A stretch of 64,000 nt of DNA from Ruminococcus_C sp963590855 (GCA_963590855.1 CAVAQT010000013.1:8744-72743), one strand, 5' to 3'. Numbered from the stretch's first letter, positions 54,728 to 63,924 are shown. The notes: generated by a model from the sequence alone, not told the origin. Program-made: numbers and translations.

Positions 54728-54765
54728 TGCCTTGCAAACGCCGCTTCTGCGGTGGGTTGGGTGAA
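54728..54765 (+). repeat. leader motif, copy 2 (first copy at 22506)
   Basis: TGCCTTGCAAACGCCGC followed by TTCTGCGGTGGGTTGGGTGAA repeats 22506-22543 with few changes. Here two hairpins can form: CGCCGC/GCGGTG around TTCT, and GGTT/AACC just after. It ends 27 bases before the ATG at 54793. Sharing between a regulator gene and this gene suggests a common control. Confidence 0.65.
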
Positions 54766-54792
54766 ACCAGATGAAAAGAGAGGTATCACCCT

Positions 54793-55071
54793 ATGAACAA
54801 AACTCCGAAATTCAAAATGACAAGAGAGGAGCTGAACAGAATGAAGGAAACCGATATTCGCACGGTTGACCGCGAAAAGCTCGTGGATATCCGTGATGTG
54901 CAAATCCATACGGAGCTGCCCGATGAGGAACGGATGATTGACTTTGTGCGCCAAATCAAAAATCCGTACTGCTATCTTTGCAACGGTATGGTGGTAAAGG
55001 TCCGCTTTTCCGGCAAGCAGAGCTTGGAGGACTGCATCAAGGCGACCATGTTCACCGAGAGGGATAATTGA
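54793..55071 (+). CDS. small DUF6870-like protein
   Basis: This 92-aa protein reads REELNRMKETDIRTVDREKL, VDIRDVQIHTELPDEERMID, FVRQIKNPYCYLCNGMVVKV and an ending SGKQSLEDCIKATMF. This matches a short conserved protein of clostridial elements that I recall as DUF6870. Its function is unknown. The C-x2-C in YCYLCNG is too little for a zinc site. GAGAGGTATCACCCT precedes the ATG. Confidence 0.7.
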   Translation: MNKTPKFKMTREELNRMKETDIRTVDREKLVDIRDVQIHTELPDEERMIDFVRQIKNPYCYLCNGMVVKVRFSGKQSLEDCIKATMFTERDN

Positions 55072-55130
55072 ATCTTTTTCGTGAACAGGAGAACTTTTTG
55101 AAAAAAGCTATGGCGAAAACCAGAAATCTG

Positions 55131-55191
55131 TGGTATACTGTCTGTGGGTCAAAATAAAATAACAAGCTGTATCCATGCAGGGGGCAGCTTG
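55131..55191 (+). promoter_or_regulatory. extended -10 promoter and leader hairpin before the recombinase operon
   Basis: TGGTATACT (55131-55139) is an extended -10 box; no good -35 is present, which such promoters can tolerate. Downstream, ACAAGCTG (55163-55170) pairs with CAGCTTGT (55184-55191). The first recombinase ATG is at 55267 behind AAGGAGG. The leader hairpin may regulate recombinase expression. Confidence 0.5.
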
Positions 55192-55266
55192 TGCAATCAC
55201 AGAAGCCATTGATTTCTTGGTTTACGACGCCATAGTGCAGTAAATGAAGGAGGTCAGTGGCTTTTT

Positions 55267-56916
55267 ATGTTTATGTATCAGGAAAGCGCAGTAAAGGCGG
55301 CAAGCTATAGCCGCCTGTCCCGCGAGGACGGGGACAAAATGGAAAGCGACAGCATTCGCAATCAGAAGGATTTGATTGCAGACTATGCGAGGCAAAGAGG
55401 TGTCAAAATCGTATCCGAGTTTGTGGACGACGGCTACAGCGGCACGAATTTTGAGCGTCCGAATTTTCAGCGGATGATGGAGGAGGTCAAAAAGAAGAAA
55501 ATCAACTGCATCATCGTAAAGGACTTATCGCGTCTCGGCAGAAATTACATAGAGACGGGCAAATACCTTGAAAAGATTTTTCCGTTTCTCGGCGTCCGCT
55601 TCATTGCAATCAACGACCATTATGACAGCGCCGATTGCTCCAGCGATTCCGACCAGATCGTTATTCCGTTCAAAAACCTCATCAATGATGCGTACTGCCG
55701 GGATATATCCATAAAAATCCGCAGTCAGCTCGATGTGAAAAGAAAGAACGGCAAATTCATCGGCAGCTTTGCGGGGTACGGGTATCTGAAAGACCCCAGG
55801 GACAAGAACCATCTGCTCATCGACGAAACGGCTGCGGAAATTGTGAGAACCATTTTCGGCTTGAGGCTGAACGGCTTTTCCGCACAGCGTATCAGCGAGA
55901 GATTGGAGGAAATGCACATTGCGCCGCCGCTTGAATACAAGCGGCAATGCGGACTGAACTTCAACAGCGGGTTCCGTTCGGGCAGAAAGCCGAAATGGTC
56001 GGTTGTCACCGTCAACCGCATTTTGCAGAACGAGCTTTACATCGGAACGATGGTGCAGGGCAAAAACCGCAAAATCAATTACAAGGTCAAGCAGTCCCGC
56101 CCTGTCGAGGAAGCGAATTGGATAAAGGTCAGCGAGACGCACGAGGCGATTATTCCGAAAGCGATTTTTGAAATCGTGCAGCGGCTTTCAAGCCTTGATA
56201 CCCGCACTGCGCCCGCTTCGGACAGCGTTTATATCCTGTCGGGCTTTCTTCGCTGCGGGGACTGCGGGCAGAATATGATCCGCCGCACCGTTACGAAAAA
56301 GGGAAAGCAGTACCACTACTATTATTGCTCCACCTATAAGCGCGGAGACGGCTGCAGCTCACACAACATCAGCGAGGCAAAGCTGCTCGCCAATGTTCTG
56401 GCGGTTGTGAAAAATCAGATCAAACTGCTTGTTGAGGCGGAAAAGATACTGTCGGCAATAGACCGGCTGCCGCAGGGCAGTCTCGGCGTGAAGAGTCTGG
56501 ATTCGCAGATCGCCGCGTTGGAGGGCGAGATTGAACGGTATAAGGAGCTGAAATCCAGGGTCTACGGAGATCTGACGGACGGTATCGTGAGCCGCGATGA
56601 ATTTAAGGACATCAACGCACGGTTTACGGATAAGATCAGCTCCGCAAAAGCGGCGCAGAACGAGCTGATTGCCAAAAGGGAAACGCTGCTGTCCCGTGAG
56701 AAAGGCGCGAATACATGGCTGGACACCTTCAGGCAGTACAAAAACATCGAATATCTCGACCGCAAGGCGGTTGCTTCGATGATCGATTCCATTGTTGTGT
56801 TCGATACGGACACCGTGGAGATTCATTTCCGCTGCGAGGATGAAATGTACGAAATGCTTGAAATGGCGGCGGCTCTGAACGAGCGCACCGTGGAAGAACA
56901 GGCGGTGGCGCTATGA
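55267..56916 (+). CDS. large serine recombinase 1
   Basis: This 549-aa protein has a resolvase-type catalytic domain: AASYSRLS with nucleophile Ser 18, DGYSGTNFERPNFQRM near 56, and VKDLSRLGRNYIETG near 83. The recombinase domain follows, then a zinc ribbon starting FLRCGDCGQNM near 335 and a coiled coil near 400-470. All catalytic residues are present, so it can probably integrate or excise the element. AAGGAGG precedes the ATG; ATG 55273 is an alternative. It overlaps the next recombinase by four bases. Confidence 0.93.
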   Translation: MFMYQESAVKAASYSRLSREDGDKMESDSIRNQKDLIADYARQRGVKIVSEFVDDGYSGTNFERPNFQRMMEEVKKKKINCIIVKDLSRLGRNYIETGKYLEKIFPFLGVRFIAINDHYDSADCSSDSDQIVIPFKNLINDAYCRDISIKIRSQLDVKRKNGKFIGSFAGYGYLKDPRDKNHLLIDETAAEIVRTIFGLRLNGFSAQRISERLEEMHIAPPLEYKRQCGLNFNSGFRSGRKPKWSVVTVNRILQNELYIGTMVQGKNRKINYKVKQSRPVEEANWIKVSETHEAIIPKAIFEIVQRLSSLDTRTAPASDSVYILSGFLRCGDCGQNMIRRTVTKKGKQYHYYYCSTYKRGDGCSSHNISEAKLLANVLAVVKNQIKLLVEAEKILSAIDRLPQGSLGVKSLDSQIAALEGEIERYKELKSRVYGDLTDGIVSRDEFKDINARFTDKISSAKAAQNELIAKRETLLSREKGANTWLDTFRQYKNIEYLDRKAVASMIDSIVVFDTDTVEIHFRCEDEMYEMLEMAAALNERTVEEQAVAL

Positions 56917-58448
56917 GATGCGCAAGCTATGTAAGATACACCTCGTGTATGCCCGAACGGACAACGCCGCCGGATATTATCCGGCAGCAGAACGAGCGTA
57001 TTCAAAAATACATCAAGGAGCACGGCTGGGAGCTGACGGAAAGGTATGCGGACAGGAAGCAAGACGGCAAAGCCGATGATGCGTTCTGTAAAATGCGCGA
57101 GGACGGCATTTCACGCAAATTCGATATGGTTGTCGTGGATTCGCTGTTCCGCTGCGGCGTGAATGTTTCCTATGCCGAGGATGTGCTACTCAAAACCTTT
57201 TACTGCGCAGGCATTCATTTCTCGGTTGTGGAGGACAACCTTTGCAGTGCGCTTCTGACTGCCGCCGAGGTCGAGGCATATTTCAGGAAAAAGAAAAATA
57301 TCGGAATTGCGGGAACGCTGCGCCGGCAGAAGATAGAGGAATGCCTGAACGGTATTTTCTCGGTTCATGATGAAAAATACGGGTATCTGCTCAGCGAGGA
57401 TCGAAAAAGCCTTGTCATTGACGAAACGGTTGTGCCGGTTATCCGTGAGATATTCCGCTTGATCGGCGAAGAAAATATGAGCTATAAAGAGGTTGCCGGA
57501 ATTTTGAACCGGCGCGGCGTGGAATCTCCGATGAAGCATCTGACGCGGGTGGGGCAGAAATCCAGACCGGATGCGGCTTCGCAGTGGACAGACTCGTCCG
57601 TCAAGCGCATTGCGGACAATACGGCGTATATCGGATATTGGTATAAAACGCTTGCCGGAGAACGCATCAGGGTTGAAAACGAGCCGATTGTTGACAGGGA
57701 ATTGTTTGACAAGGTTGCCGCAAAATACGCCGGCCAGCCGTGCAGGGGCGTTCCCCGAACGCCGAGAGCGGAAAATGCGTTTATCAAGCAGATCTTCGAT
57801 AAGCAGAGCGGCAAGGGGCTGGTATGCAGACAGCATCGCACCGATGAGCCGTATCAGACCTTTTCGCTTGATTTCTGGTCAAAGAAAACCATCCGTTATG
57901 ATGATGTGATGGCACAGGTGGTATCGCTGCTGCGTGAAGAGCAGAATGTGGCTTTATGTGCGCTGCATTGGATTCTGTCCGACGAGGGACGGAAGGCCAA
58001 AGAAGAACGGAGGAAAGTCCTTTCCGGGCAAGCAAAAGCACTTTTTGAGGATTTGGCGGCTTTGGAGGAACGGTATTTACAGGCTTACTTCGAAAAGGAA
58101 CAAGGGGATATATCCTCGAAAAAATTTGAGCGCATACAGAAAGCGACGGCGGCAAAACGCCTTGAAAACGAAGCGGCGTTCCAAAGGATTATGGCTCAGG
58201 CAGACGAGCTTGAGCTGCTGTTCAGTAAGCGTAACCCGTGGATTGCGTTATACGGCAGCATCGGAATATCCGAGAGGCTGACCAAGAGCGAAGTCCGCAA
58301 ATGGCTGGACAGGATTCTGATTGCGGATAGCAAAAGCGCAGAGATCGTTCTGCCCGAAAAATATGCAGTGTGGAGAGAAACGCTCCCTGCGGATTGGAGG
58401 TGTTATTATGGCGCGGAAAAGCAGACGGACACAGAAAGAGATCGCTGA
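56913..58448 (+). CDS. degenerate serine recombinase-like protein 2
   Basis: This 511-aa protein is homologous along its length to the flanking recombinases but its catalytic domain has decayed. The nucleophile motif reads ASYVRYTS, with Thr 10 where Ser belongs. The DGYSGTNFxRP block is replaced by ADRKQDGKADDAFCKM. The D-L-S-R-L-G-R-N motif reads DSLFRCGVN, losing an Arg. The zinc ribbon is gone too, with only one Cys in GLVCRQHRTDE. The recombinase (DNA-binding) domain remains (MSYKEVAGILNRRGVESPMK). It probably cannot cut DNA but could bind att sites or partners. It overlaps neighbours by 4 and 41 bases. Confidence 0.85.
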   Translation: MRCASYVRYTSCMPERTTPPDIIRQQNERIQKYIKEHGWELTERYADRKQDGKADDAFCKMREDGISRKFDMVVVDSLFRCGVNVSYAEDVLLKTFYCAGIHFSVVEDNLCSALLTAAEVEAYFRKKKNIGIAGTLRRQKIEECLNGIFSVHDEKYGYLLSEDRKSLVIDETVVPVIREIFRLIGEENMSYKEVAGILNRRGVESPMKHLTRVGQKSRPDAASQWTDSSVKRIADNTAYIGYWYKTLAGERIRVENEPIVDRELFDKVAAKYAGQPCRGVPRTPRAENAFIKQIFDKQSGKGLVCRQHRTDEPYQTFSLDFWSKKTIRYDDVMAQVVSLLREEQNVALCALHWILSDEGRKAKEERRKVLSGQAKALFEDLAALEERYLQAYFEKEQGDISSKKFERIQKATAAKRLENEAAFQRIMAQADELELLFSKRNPWIALYGSIGISERLTKSEVRKWLDRILIADSKSAEIVLPEKYAVWRETLPADWRCYYGAEKQTDTERDR

Positions 58449-60108
58449 AGCCGAGCAGATCCTTTCGGCACAGCCTGTAAAGAAAAAAGAGGTTTTGCTT
58501 CGCACCGCCGCATACGGAAGATTGTCGGTCGAGGGCGAAACGGACGAATCCCTGCATACGCAGATGGCAATGCTGTATCGCTTCATTGAGAATCACGAGG
58601 AATTGCAGCTTGAGGACAGCTATGCCGACAACGGCTACAGCGGCACAAATTTTGACCGTCCCGAATTTGTCCGGCTGATGGATGATGTGCGCAGCGGCAA
58701 AATCGAGTGCATTGTCGTAAAGGATTTATCGCGCTTCGGTCGTGATTATCTGGAAACGGGATACTACCTTGAAACGCTGTTTCCGCACCTCAATGTCCGA
58801 TTCATTGCCATAACGGACGAGTTTGACAGCAGCCGCGAGGAGGATCGGAACAGCCTTGCCATCCCTATAAAGAATATGGTCAATGCGATGTATGCAAAGG
58901 ACATTTCCAAAAAGATCTGCGCGTCCCGTGAGATGATGAAGAACAAGCCCGACGCCATGCCGATGGGAACGGCTCCCTTTGGGTATGAGTTCACCGGGGA
59001 TAAAAAGGCGTATCGTCCGGATGACCTTGCCGCACCGACCGTCAGAGTGATTTTCTCATGGGCAAGAATGGGCATATCGGTGCGGAATATTGCAGAGCGT
59101 TTATCCATGATGGGTATCCTCACCCCCGGAGAGAGCAGAAAGCAAAAGCTGGGAAAAGCATTTCATCATTCGCCGTGGAGAGAGGATATGGTCTACAAGG
59201 TTTTACGGCATCCTGCCTATGTGGGCGATATCTGCGTCGGCAGAATCAAGCAGGCACTGTATAAATCCGAAAAGACGCACAGAACCTCGCCCGATGAATG
59301 GACTGTGCGCAGGAATGCGCATATTCCTATGGTAAGCCGTGAGGATCATGCGTGGATTCTGGAAGCTATGGAGGCGAACAGCACCATTAAATTCAGCAAA
59401 GAGGATTACCACATTGCCCAAAGAGAGAAAGTACAGGATCAATTTGCGGGGATGATCTACTGCGCCGACTGCGGTCACAACATGCACTATTTCCGCTACA
59501 TTCACGATTACAAAACGAAGGAAAAAACGGGCGGGAGCTATCTCTGCCCGCAGGACGGAGGCAGGGCGGCCTGCGGCGGTCGCGTCGTATATGAGGATTT
59601 TTTAAAAATCTTTGTAATGGATCAGATCCATCTGCTGATAAAGGGAATGTGCGACAGAAAGCAAATGCTGGATAAGATCAATACCTCGCAGGGCGGCAAA
59701 AACGCACTTGTTTCGGCGCAGAAGAAAATGCTTGCGCTTCAGGTGAAAATCTCCGAAACGGAGGAACGGCAGCAAAAGCTGTACGAGGACTACGCGGACG
59801 GTGTGCTGGACGCTGAGGATTATCAAAGCATCAAGGAGCAGTATATCGCGGATGCACGGCGTATGCAGGACGAGCTTGCCGCTCTGGAGGACAGGCGGAA
59901 GCGTCTGGAAAAGACGATTGCGGATTATACGGGTATCGTCAGGCATTTGGAAAAGTATCTTGACAGCCGCGAGTTTAACGCAGAGCTTGTTCACGAGCTG
60001 GTGGAGCGTATTTCCATCAGCAACACGGACGGCATTGAGATTACATTCAAGTGTGCGGACGTCTACGCAAATGTGCTTGAAATCATGGAGGGCGGTGATG
60101 GTGAATGA
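58408..60108 (+). CDS. large serine recombinase 3
   Basis: This 566-aa protein has an N-terminal extension of about 30 residues (KSRRTQKEIAEAEQILSAQP), then TAAYGRLS with nucleophile Ser 40, DNGYSGTNFDRPEFVRLM and VVKDLSRFGRDYLETGYYL. Its zinc ribbon region has YCADCGHNMHYF, followed by a coiled coil. Catalytic residues look intact. ATG 58408 follows GGAGG and overlaps the end of the previous gene by 41 bases. Confidence 0.93.
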   Translation: MARKSRRTQKEIAEAEQILSAQPVKKKEVLLRTAAYGRLSVEGETDESLHTQMAMLYRFIENHEELQLEDSYADNGYSGTNFDRPEFVRLMDDVRSGKIECIVVKDLSRFGRDYLETGYYLETLFPHLNVRFIAITDEFDSSREEDRNSLAIPIKNMVNAMYAKDISKKICASREMMKNKPDAMPMGTAPFGYEFTGDKKAYRPDDLAAPTVRVIFSWARMGISVRNIAERLSMMGILTPGESRKQKLGKAFHHSPWREDMVYKVLRHPAYVGDICVGRIKQALYKSEKTHRTSPDEWTVRRNAHIPMVSREDHAWILEAMEANSTIKFSKEDYHIAQREKVQDQFAGMIYCADCGHNMHYFRYIHDYKTKEKTGGSYLCPQDGGRAACGGRVVYEDFLKIFVMDQIHLLIKGMCDRKQMLDKINTSQGGKNALVSAQKKMLALQVKISETEERQQKLYEDYADGVLDAEDYQSIKEQYIADARRMQDELAALEDRRKRLEKTIADYTGIVRHLEKYLDSREFNAELVHELVERISISNTDGIEITFKCADVYANVLEIMEGGDGE

Positions 60109-61715
60109 GCGGCGGTATCGCCTTCTATCTTCGCCTGTCTATGGCAGACGGCGATCTCGGCAGGGACAACAAGGACGAGAGCAACAGCATCGAGAATCAG
60201 CGGGAGCTTTTGAAAAGCTATGTTGAGGCGGACGAGAGCTTTACGGACGAGATCATCGAGTACATCGACGACGGCTACACGGGGACGAATTTCAAGCGGC
60301 CTGCCTTCCGCCGCATGATCGAGGATGCGAAAAAAGGACGCATACATACCATCATCGCCAAGGATTTGTCGCGTCTCGGCAGAGATTATATCGGCGTGGG
60401 AGATTATCTGGAGCAGATATTTCCCGTTCTCGGCATTCGCTTTATTGCGCTCAATTCCAACTACGACAGCAATAAATATGTCGGCAGAACAATGGGACTT
60501 GATGTGGCGGTAAACAATCTCGTCAACGCAATGTACAGTCGGGATATATCCAAAAAGGTCAAAGCGGGTATTCGCTCCCGCTGGCAGCAGGGATACAGCA
60601 CATCGGGGCGAGCACCCTACGGCTATATCAAGGACAAAACCGCAAGGGGCGGATGGCGCATAGATGCTGCGGCGGCTGAAATCATTCGCATGATATTTGA
60701 AAAAGCAGGCGATGGATGGAGCACAAAACAGATTGCCGAGCATCTGAATGCGCAGGGGGTCGAACCCCCCAGCGCGCATATGGAAACCAACGGGCGATAC
60801 GGCGGTCGCCGCAAAGTACCCGATTCCGAATGCCTGTGGGATACCGGAAAGGTCAAATTGATTCTCAGCCGTTATGAGTATACGGGAGCGTTCATTCAAG
60901 GCAAACGGGAATGCGTTCAGGTCGGCAGCAATATCACAAGGAAAGTGCCTGAGCATAAGCAGATCATAATCGAGGACGGACACGACGCTATTGTCAGCAG
61001 GGAGCTGTTTGAGAAGGCGCAGCAGAGTATTCCCCATGTCAAAAAGCCGGGCTTTAAGACGGATAACCGCTATCCTCTGCGCGGAAAAATCCGCTGCGGC
61101 GTATGCCGCCTTGCGATGAGCCGGATTGAAACGACATATGAGGCCACCTATTCCTGCTCGCACAAGACCAAGAGCGGAAGCAAGTCGATGTGCCCCGACA
61201 GATATATTCCCGCCCACACGATTGAATCGGCGGTCTTGCGTGTGCTGAAGGCACAGCTTAAGATTGTGCGGGAATTGGGCATTCAAGCGGAAGAACAGGC
61301 GCACTCCGAAAAGCAGGAAAAGCTTGCGGCTACCAAACGGATTGAAAGCGGCATTGAAATCCTGAAAGCGGAGCGCATCCGTCAATATGAAGCGTATGCG
61401 GAGGGCGTAATCAGCCGTGATGATTATATGGCAAAGAAGGACGAGCTGACCTCCAGAATCGAATCGCAGCAATCGGCGCTTGACCGGCTGCGCTGCCTGA
61501 TTGACAGCGATTCGGAGCTGCTTGACGGGGTAGCCGATATCAACGGAAAATCGGCGGTATATATGGGAGACGATACGCTGACTAAGGAAATGGCGGACGC
61601 CTTTATCGAGACGGTTTATGTGTATGATGAAAACAGGATCGAGGTGGAATTCAGGTTTGACGATCTTTTGAAGAAACTGACGGAAAAATTAGCGACGGAG
61701 GACATGGAAAAATGA
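60105..61715 (+). CDS. large serine recombinase 4
   Basis: This 536-aa protein begins MSGGIAFYLRLS with nucleophile Ser 12, then SIENQRELLKSYVEADE, DGYTGTNFKRPAFRRMIEDA and AKDLSRLGRDYIGVGDYL. The zinc ribbon (IRCGVCRLAMSRIE and the paired CSHKTKSGSKSMCPD) and a C-terminal coiled coil are present. All catalytic residues are intact. The start overlaps the preceding stop (ATGA), completing an overlapping four-gene chain. Confidence 0.93.
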   Translation: MSGGIAFYLRLSMADGDLGRDNKDESNSIENQRELLKSYVEADESFTDEIIEYIDDGYTGTNFKRPAFRRMIEDAKKGRIHTIIAKDLSRLGRDYIGVGDYLEQIFPVLGIRFIALNSNYDSNKYVGRTMGLDVAVNNLVNAMYSRDISKKVKAGIRSRWQQGYSTSGRAPYGYIKDKTARGGWRIDAAAAEIIRMIFEKAGDGWSTKQIAEHLNAQGVEPPSAHMETNGRYGGRRKVPDSECLWDTGKVKLILSRYEYTGAFIQGKRECVQVGSNITRKVPEHKQIIIEDGHDAIVSRELFEKAQQSIPHVKKPGFKTDNRYPLRGKIRCGVCRLAMSRIETTYEATYSCSHKTKSGSKSMCPDRYIPAHTIESAVLRVLKAQLKIVRELGIQAEEQAHSEKQEKLAATKRIESGIEILKAERIRQYEAYAEGVISRDDYMAKKDELTSRIESQQSALDRLRCLIDSDSELLDGVADINGKSAVYMGDDTLTKEMADAFIETVYVYDENRIEVEFRFDDLLKKLTEKLATEDMEK

Positions 61716-62038
61716 GACTGATCAAGAACAGCATTATCCCCATCGCGGCAATTTTGCTCATTGTGCTGCTCGGACAACACATCTACATTGTGGATGGACA
61801 GATCGACTGGTTTCGGTTCTGCATGGTTTTAGGCGTACCGTTTGGCATACCCTATATGCTTTTCGTCATTCCCATCGGCGGGAGCATATCGAGCGGTATC
61901 GGCATCCTTGCACTCAACGCCATGCTCGGCGCGCTGTTCGGGGCGGTTATCGCCGCGTTCGCCTTTGTAAAAGCGATAGGCTACCTGCTGTGGTATCTGG
62001 CAAGAGCCGTCGCCGGAGCATTCAGGAAGGCAGGATAA
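61712..62038 (+). CDS. small membrane protein co-transcribed with the recombinases (DUF6050-like)
   Basis: This 108-aa protein has three or four membrane helices (NSIIPIAAILLIVLLGQHIY, FRFCMVLGVPFGIPYMLFVI, IGILALNAMLGALFGAVIAA and a final segment). It overlaps the last recombinase by four bases (ATGA). I recall small membrane proteins in this position as DUF6050, but the match is from memory. Its role is unknown, and it may mark the element end. Confidence 0.7.
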   Translation: MRLIKNSIIPIAAILLIVLLGQHIYIVDGQIDWFRFCMVLGVPFGIPYMLFVIPIGGSISSGIGILALNAMLGALFGAVIAAFAFVKAIGYLLWYLARAVAGAFRKAG

Positions 62039-62058
62039 CCGAAATAGAATAAACGAAA

Positions 62059-62160
62059 TCCCCTGATAGATTTCTCGCAGATACGAGAACAATCTGTCAG
62101 GGGATTTTCCTGCATACAGAGATAATTTTGCCTCAAAAATGTTTTTTCTGTTTCTGCTAT
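62059..62160. repeat. direct repeat with terminator hairpin, copy 1
   Basis: TCCCCTGATAGATT (62059-62072) pairs with AATCTGTCAGGGGA (62091-62104) over 14 base pairs, and CTCG/CGAG pairs inside the loop. TTTTCC follows. The hairpin and about 55 bases after it match the copy at 63764. As the hairpin sits between the last gene of the element and the converging ATPase gene, it works as a bidirectional terminator. Confidence 0.85.
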
Positions 62161-62172
62161 CTTGATACTTGC

Positions 62173-63577
62173 TTAGATCACCTGATTTGGCTGCGCGTCA
62201 GTCTCAAAATCCTGATACAAGCAGTCCCCGTCCACCAGTATGAACCCATGCGTATCTTCAAAGTCAAAGCCTCCGGTGCAGACGAAACCGATTCCTGAAA
62301 CCTCAATTCCCTGAGTGCGCTTCAACTGCTCTCTCTTGTCCGCATTCCGCTAACGTCATTGGTCTGTCGAAGTATTTGCATTCATAGAAATCGTACCGCT
62401 CGCCTGTGCGCTTGATCACGCAGTCAAACTCTCCGTTTGTTTTTGTGGCCGGGTCATCGTACCAATAACTGCCAAAGTCCTCTATATCCGCGTATTTTCC
62501 CATGACCGCCATCCTGTGGAAATATTGCAGCGTCAGTCCCTCCAGCCGACGGCTGATAAATTGCTCAAGGGATTTTTCGATATTTCTGCCGTAAAACTGC
62601 TCCTCGCCGATTCTTGCAATCGTGCCGGCAGCTCCAAAAATAAATGAGAAGTAGAATCGCATCAGGTTATCCGTAATCTCGTAAAACTGTTTCTTTTTGT
62701 CATTCCTTCGGTTGATCGGCTCCGTCTTTTGGATCGTTTCCATATCCAGCAGTATTTTCAGTTGTTTGTCCAAAAGCCCGGTTTCATCGCCGCCGATCCT
62801 GTCTCTGATTTCGGTATACTTTTTCTTCCCGTTGCCAAGTGCCTCAAGGATTCTTGCGTCAAATGTTTTTTGTATCTCCCTGAGCATAATGTTCTCAACA
62901 TGAGAGCGGATCAGCCCTGTCTCCGGCAGGAGCAGGGTAGTGATATTCTCCTTGAGCGTCTTATCGGAATCGAGATTTTCGAGCACATAAGGACACCCAC
63001 CAAACACGCCATAAAAGGCTACCTTGTCTCTTACCGGCAGGTTCGGATAAAATTGCGAGGCTTCATAATAGTCGAAATCATGGATGTGCTGAATCAACGA
63101 AAATCTGCCAAACAGCGGATTATCCTCCGCAAGCAGCTCTTTCATAATCGTGATGTATGACCCGCACAATATCAGCTTAACATTCTCGGGAAGCTGATCG
63201 ATCACAGCCTGCATATAGGAGTCCACTTCATTTTTCTTTCTTGTCTGCTTCAGATATGGGTACTCGTCGATAATGAGCAGGATCTTCTTATCCAGTGTTT
63301 TCAGGTAACCCATCATGGCAAACAGAGAGTCGAACCTGATATTCGGAAGAGAAAGTCCCTCCGAGACGCTTTTGTAAATCAGCTCCAAGTTCCCCTCAAA
63401 GGTACTTGTAACACACAAATGGTTTATGACAACGCCGTCAAACGACTTTGCCGCCTCCTTGATCAGCGTGGATTTTCCGACTCTGCGCTTCCCGTAAACA
63501 AGGATAGCGGTCTTTTTCTTCCAGCTTGACAGTTCCGCTGTAAGAGCAAGAAGCTCCCTTTGACGCCCGACAAACAT
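62173..63577 (-). pseudogene. AAA ATPase (DUF234 type), C-terminally frameshifted
   Basis: The gene starts at ATG 63577 behind GAAAGGAGAG, and its main frame is 424 aa. It opens with FVGRQRELLAL, Walker A YGKRRVGKSTLIKEA and Walker B LLIIDEYPYLKQ, continues with the archaeal/bacterial ATPase fold and the DUF234 region (EFDCVIKRTGERYDFYECKY). After AECGQER the frame becomes unrelated and stops at 62303. The next frame resumes with EQLKRTQGIEVSGIGFVCTG and ends at 62173. The span of 1,405 bases needs two more, matching loss of one GA unit in a GA run at 62329-62335. Intact length would be about 468 aa. Its biological role is unknown. Confidence 0.82.
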
Positions 63578-63641
63578 AATTGATCTCTCCTTTCAATGCT
63601 TCTGAAAGAAACTTCTCTGAACTATTATTCAGTATGCCTCT

Positions 63642-63670
63642 ATTATAGCTAATATATTCACGCCTGTCAA
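63642..63670 (-). promoter_or_regulatory. consensus promoter of the ATPase gene
   Basis: On the minus strand a perfect TTGACA (63665-63670) and a perfect TATAAT (63642-63647) are separated by 17 bases, about 65 bases before the ATG. This is the closest match to the sigma-A consensus in the window. Confidence 0.92.
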
Positions 63671-63763
63671 GTTAACTGAGCAAAAATTCTGTGAACAATT
63701 TTTCAGAGAACCAACTATAAGAGTATTCAGAAATGCAGAATACCAAGAATGCAATAATCGGAG

Positions 63764-63868
63764 TCCCCTGATAGATTTCTCGCAGACATGAGCAATCTGT
63801 CAGGGGATTTTCCTGCATATAGAGGCGATTTTGACTCAAAATCTTTACATTTTTCTGTTGTCTCTACC
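63764..63868. repeat. direct repeat with terminator hairpin, copy 2
   Basis: TCCCCTGATAGATT (63764-63777) pairs with AATCTGTCAGGGGA (63794-63807), then TTTTCCTGCATA and further similarity to copy 1 until about 63868. The two copies stand in the same orientation on either side of the ATPase gene, 1.7 kb apart. The remaining bases from 63578 to 64000 hold the ATPase promoter and the heptad repeat, and no gene I can support. Confidence 0.85.
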
Positions 63869-63924
63869 TTGACAACAGGAGGTAGCTTGAGCGCTGACGG
63901 TAAGCACAAACCACCGTTATCCTC

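Larger units (their letters stand above)
21812..62038. mobile_element. integrative and conjugative element, Tn1549/clostridial CTn family (ends approximate)
   Basis: The span holds a full conjugation kit in the gene order of clostridial CTn elements: regulators, RepA, PcfB, VirD4, Maff2, VirB6-like, PrgI, VirB4, NlpC/P60, DUF4315, DUF4366, TopB, methylase-helicase, ArdC protein, transfer-assisting protein, YodL protein, relaxase and MobC, and serine recombinases at one end. Cargo sits at 49.5-52.3 kb. I could not find matching attachment repeats, so both ends are estimates: the left end is set by the leader before the sigma-like gene, the right end by the last gene co-transcribed with the recombinases. 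Serine recombinases usually leave very short cores, so absence of long direct repeats is expected. Confidence 0.85.

Noticed and set aside
54328..54774. Plus-strand open frame of 148 codons across the mobC start and the oriT gap
   Set aside because: It overlaps the mobC start on the other strand, lacks a ribosome binding site, and covers the inverted repeats and leader motif better explained as non-coding.
56913..58448. Treating the second recombinase as a normal active enzyme
   Set aside because: The nucleophile Ser, an essential Arg, the RP block and the zinc ribbon are all missing, so an active annotation would mislead.
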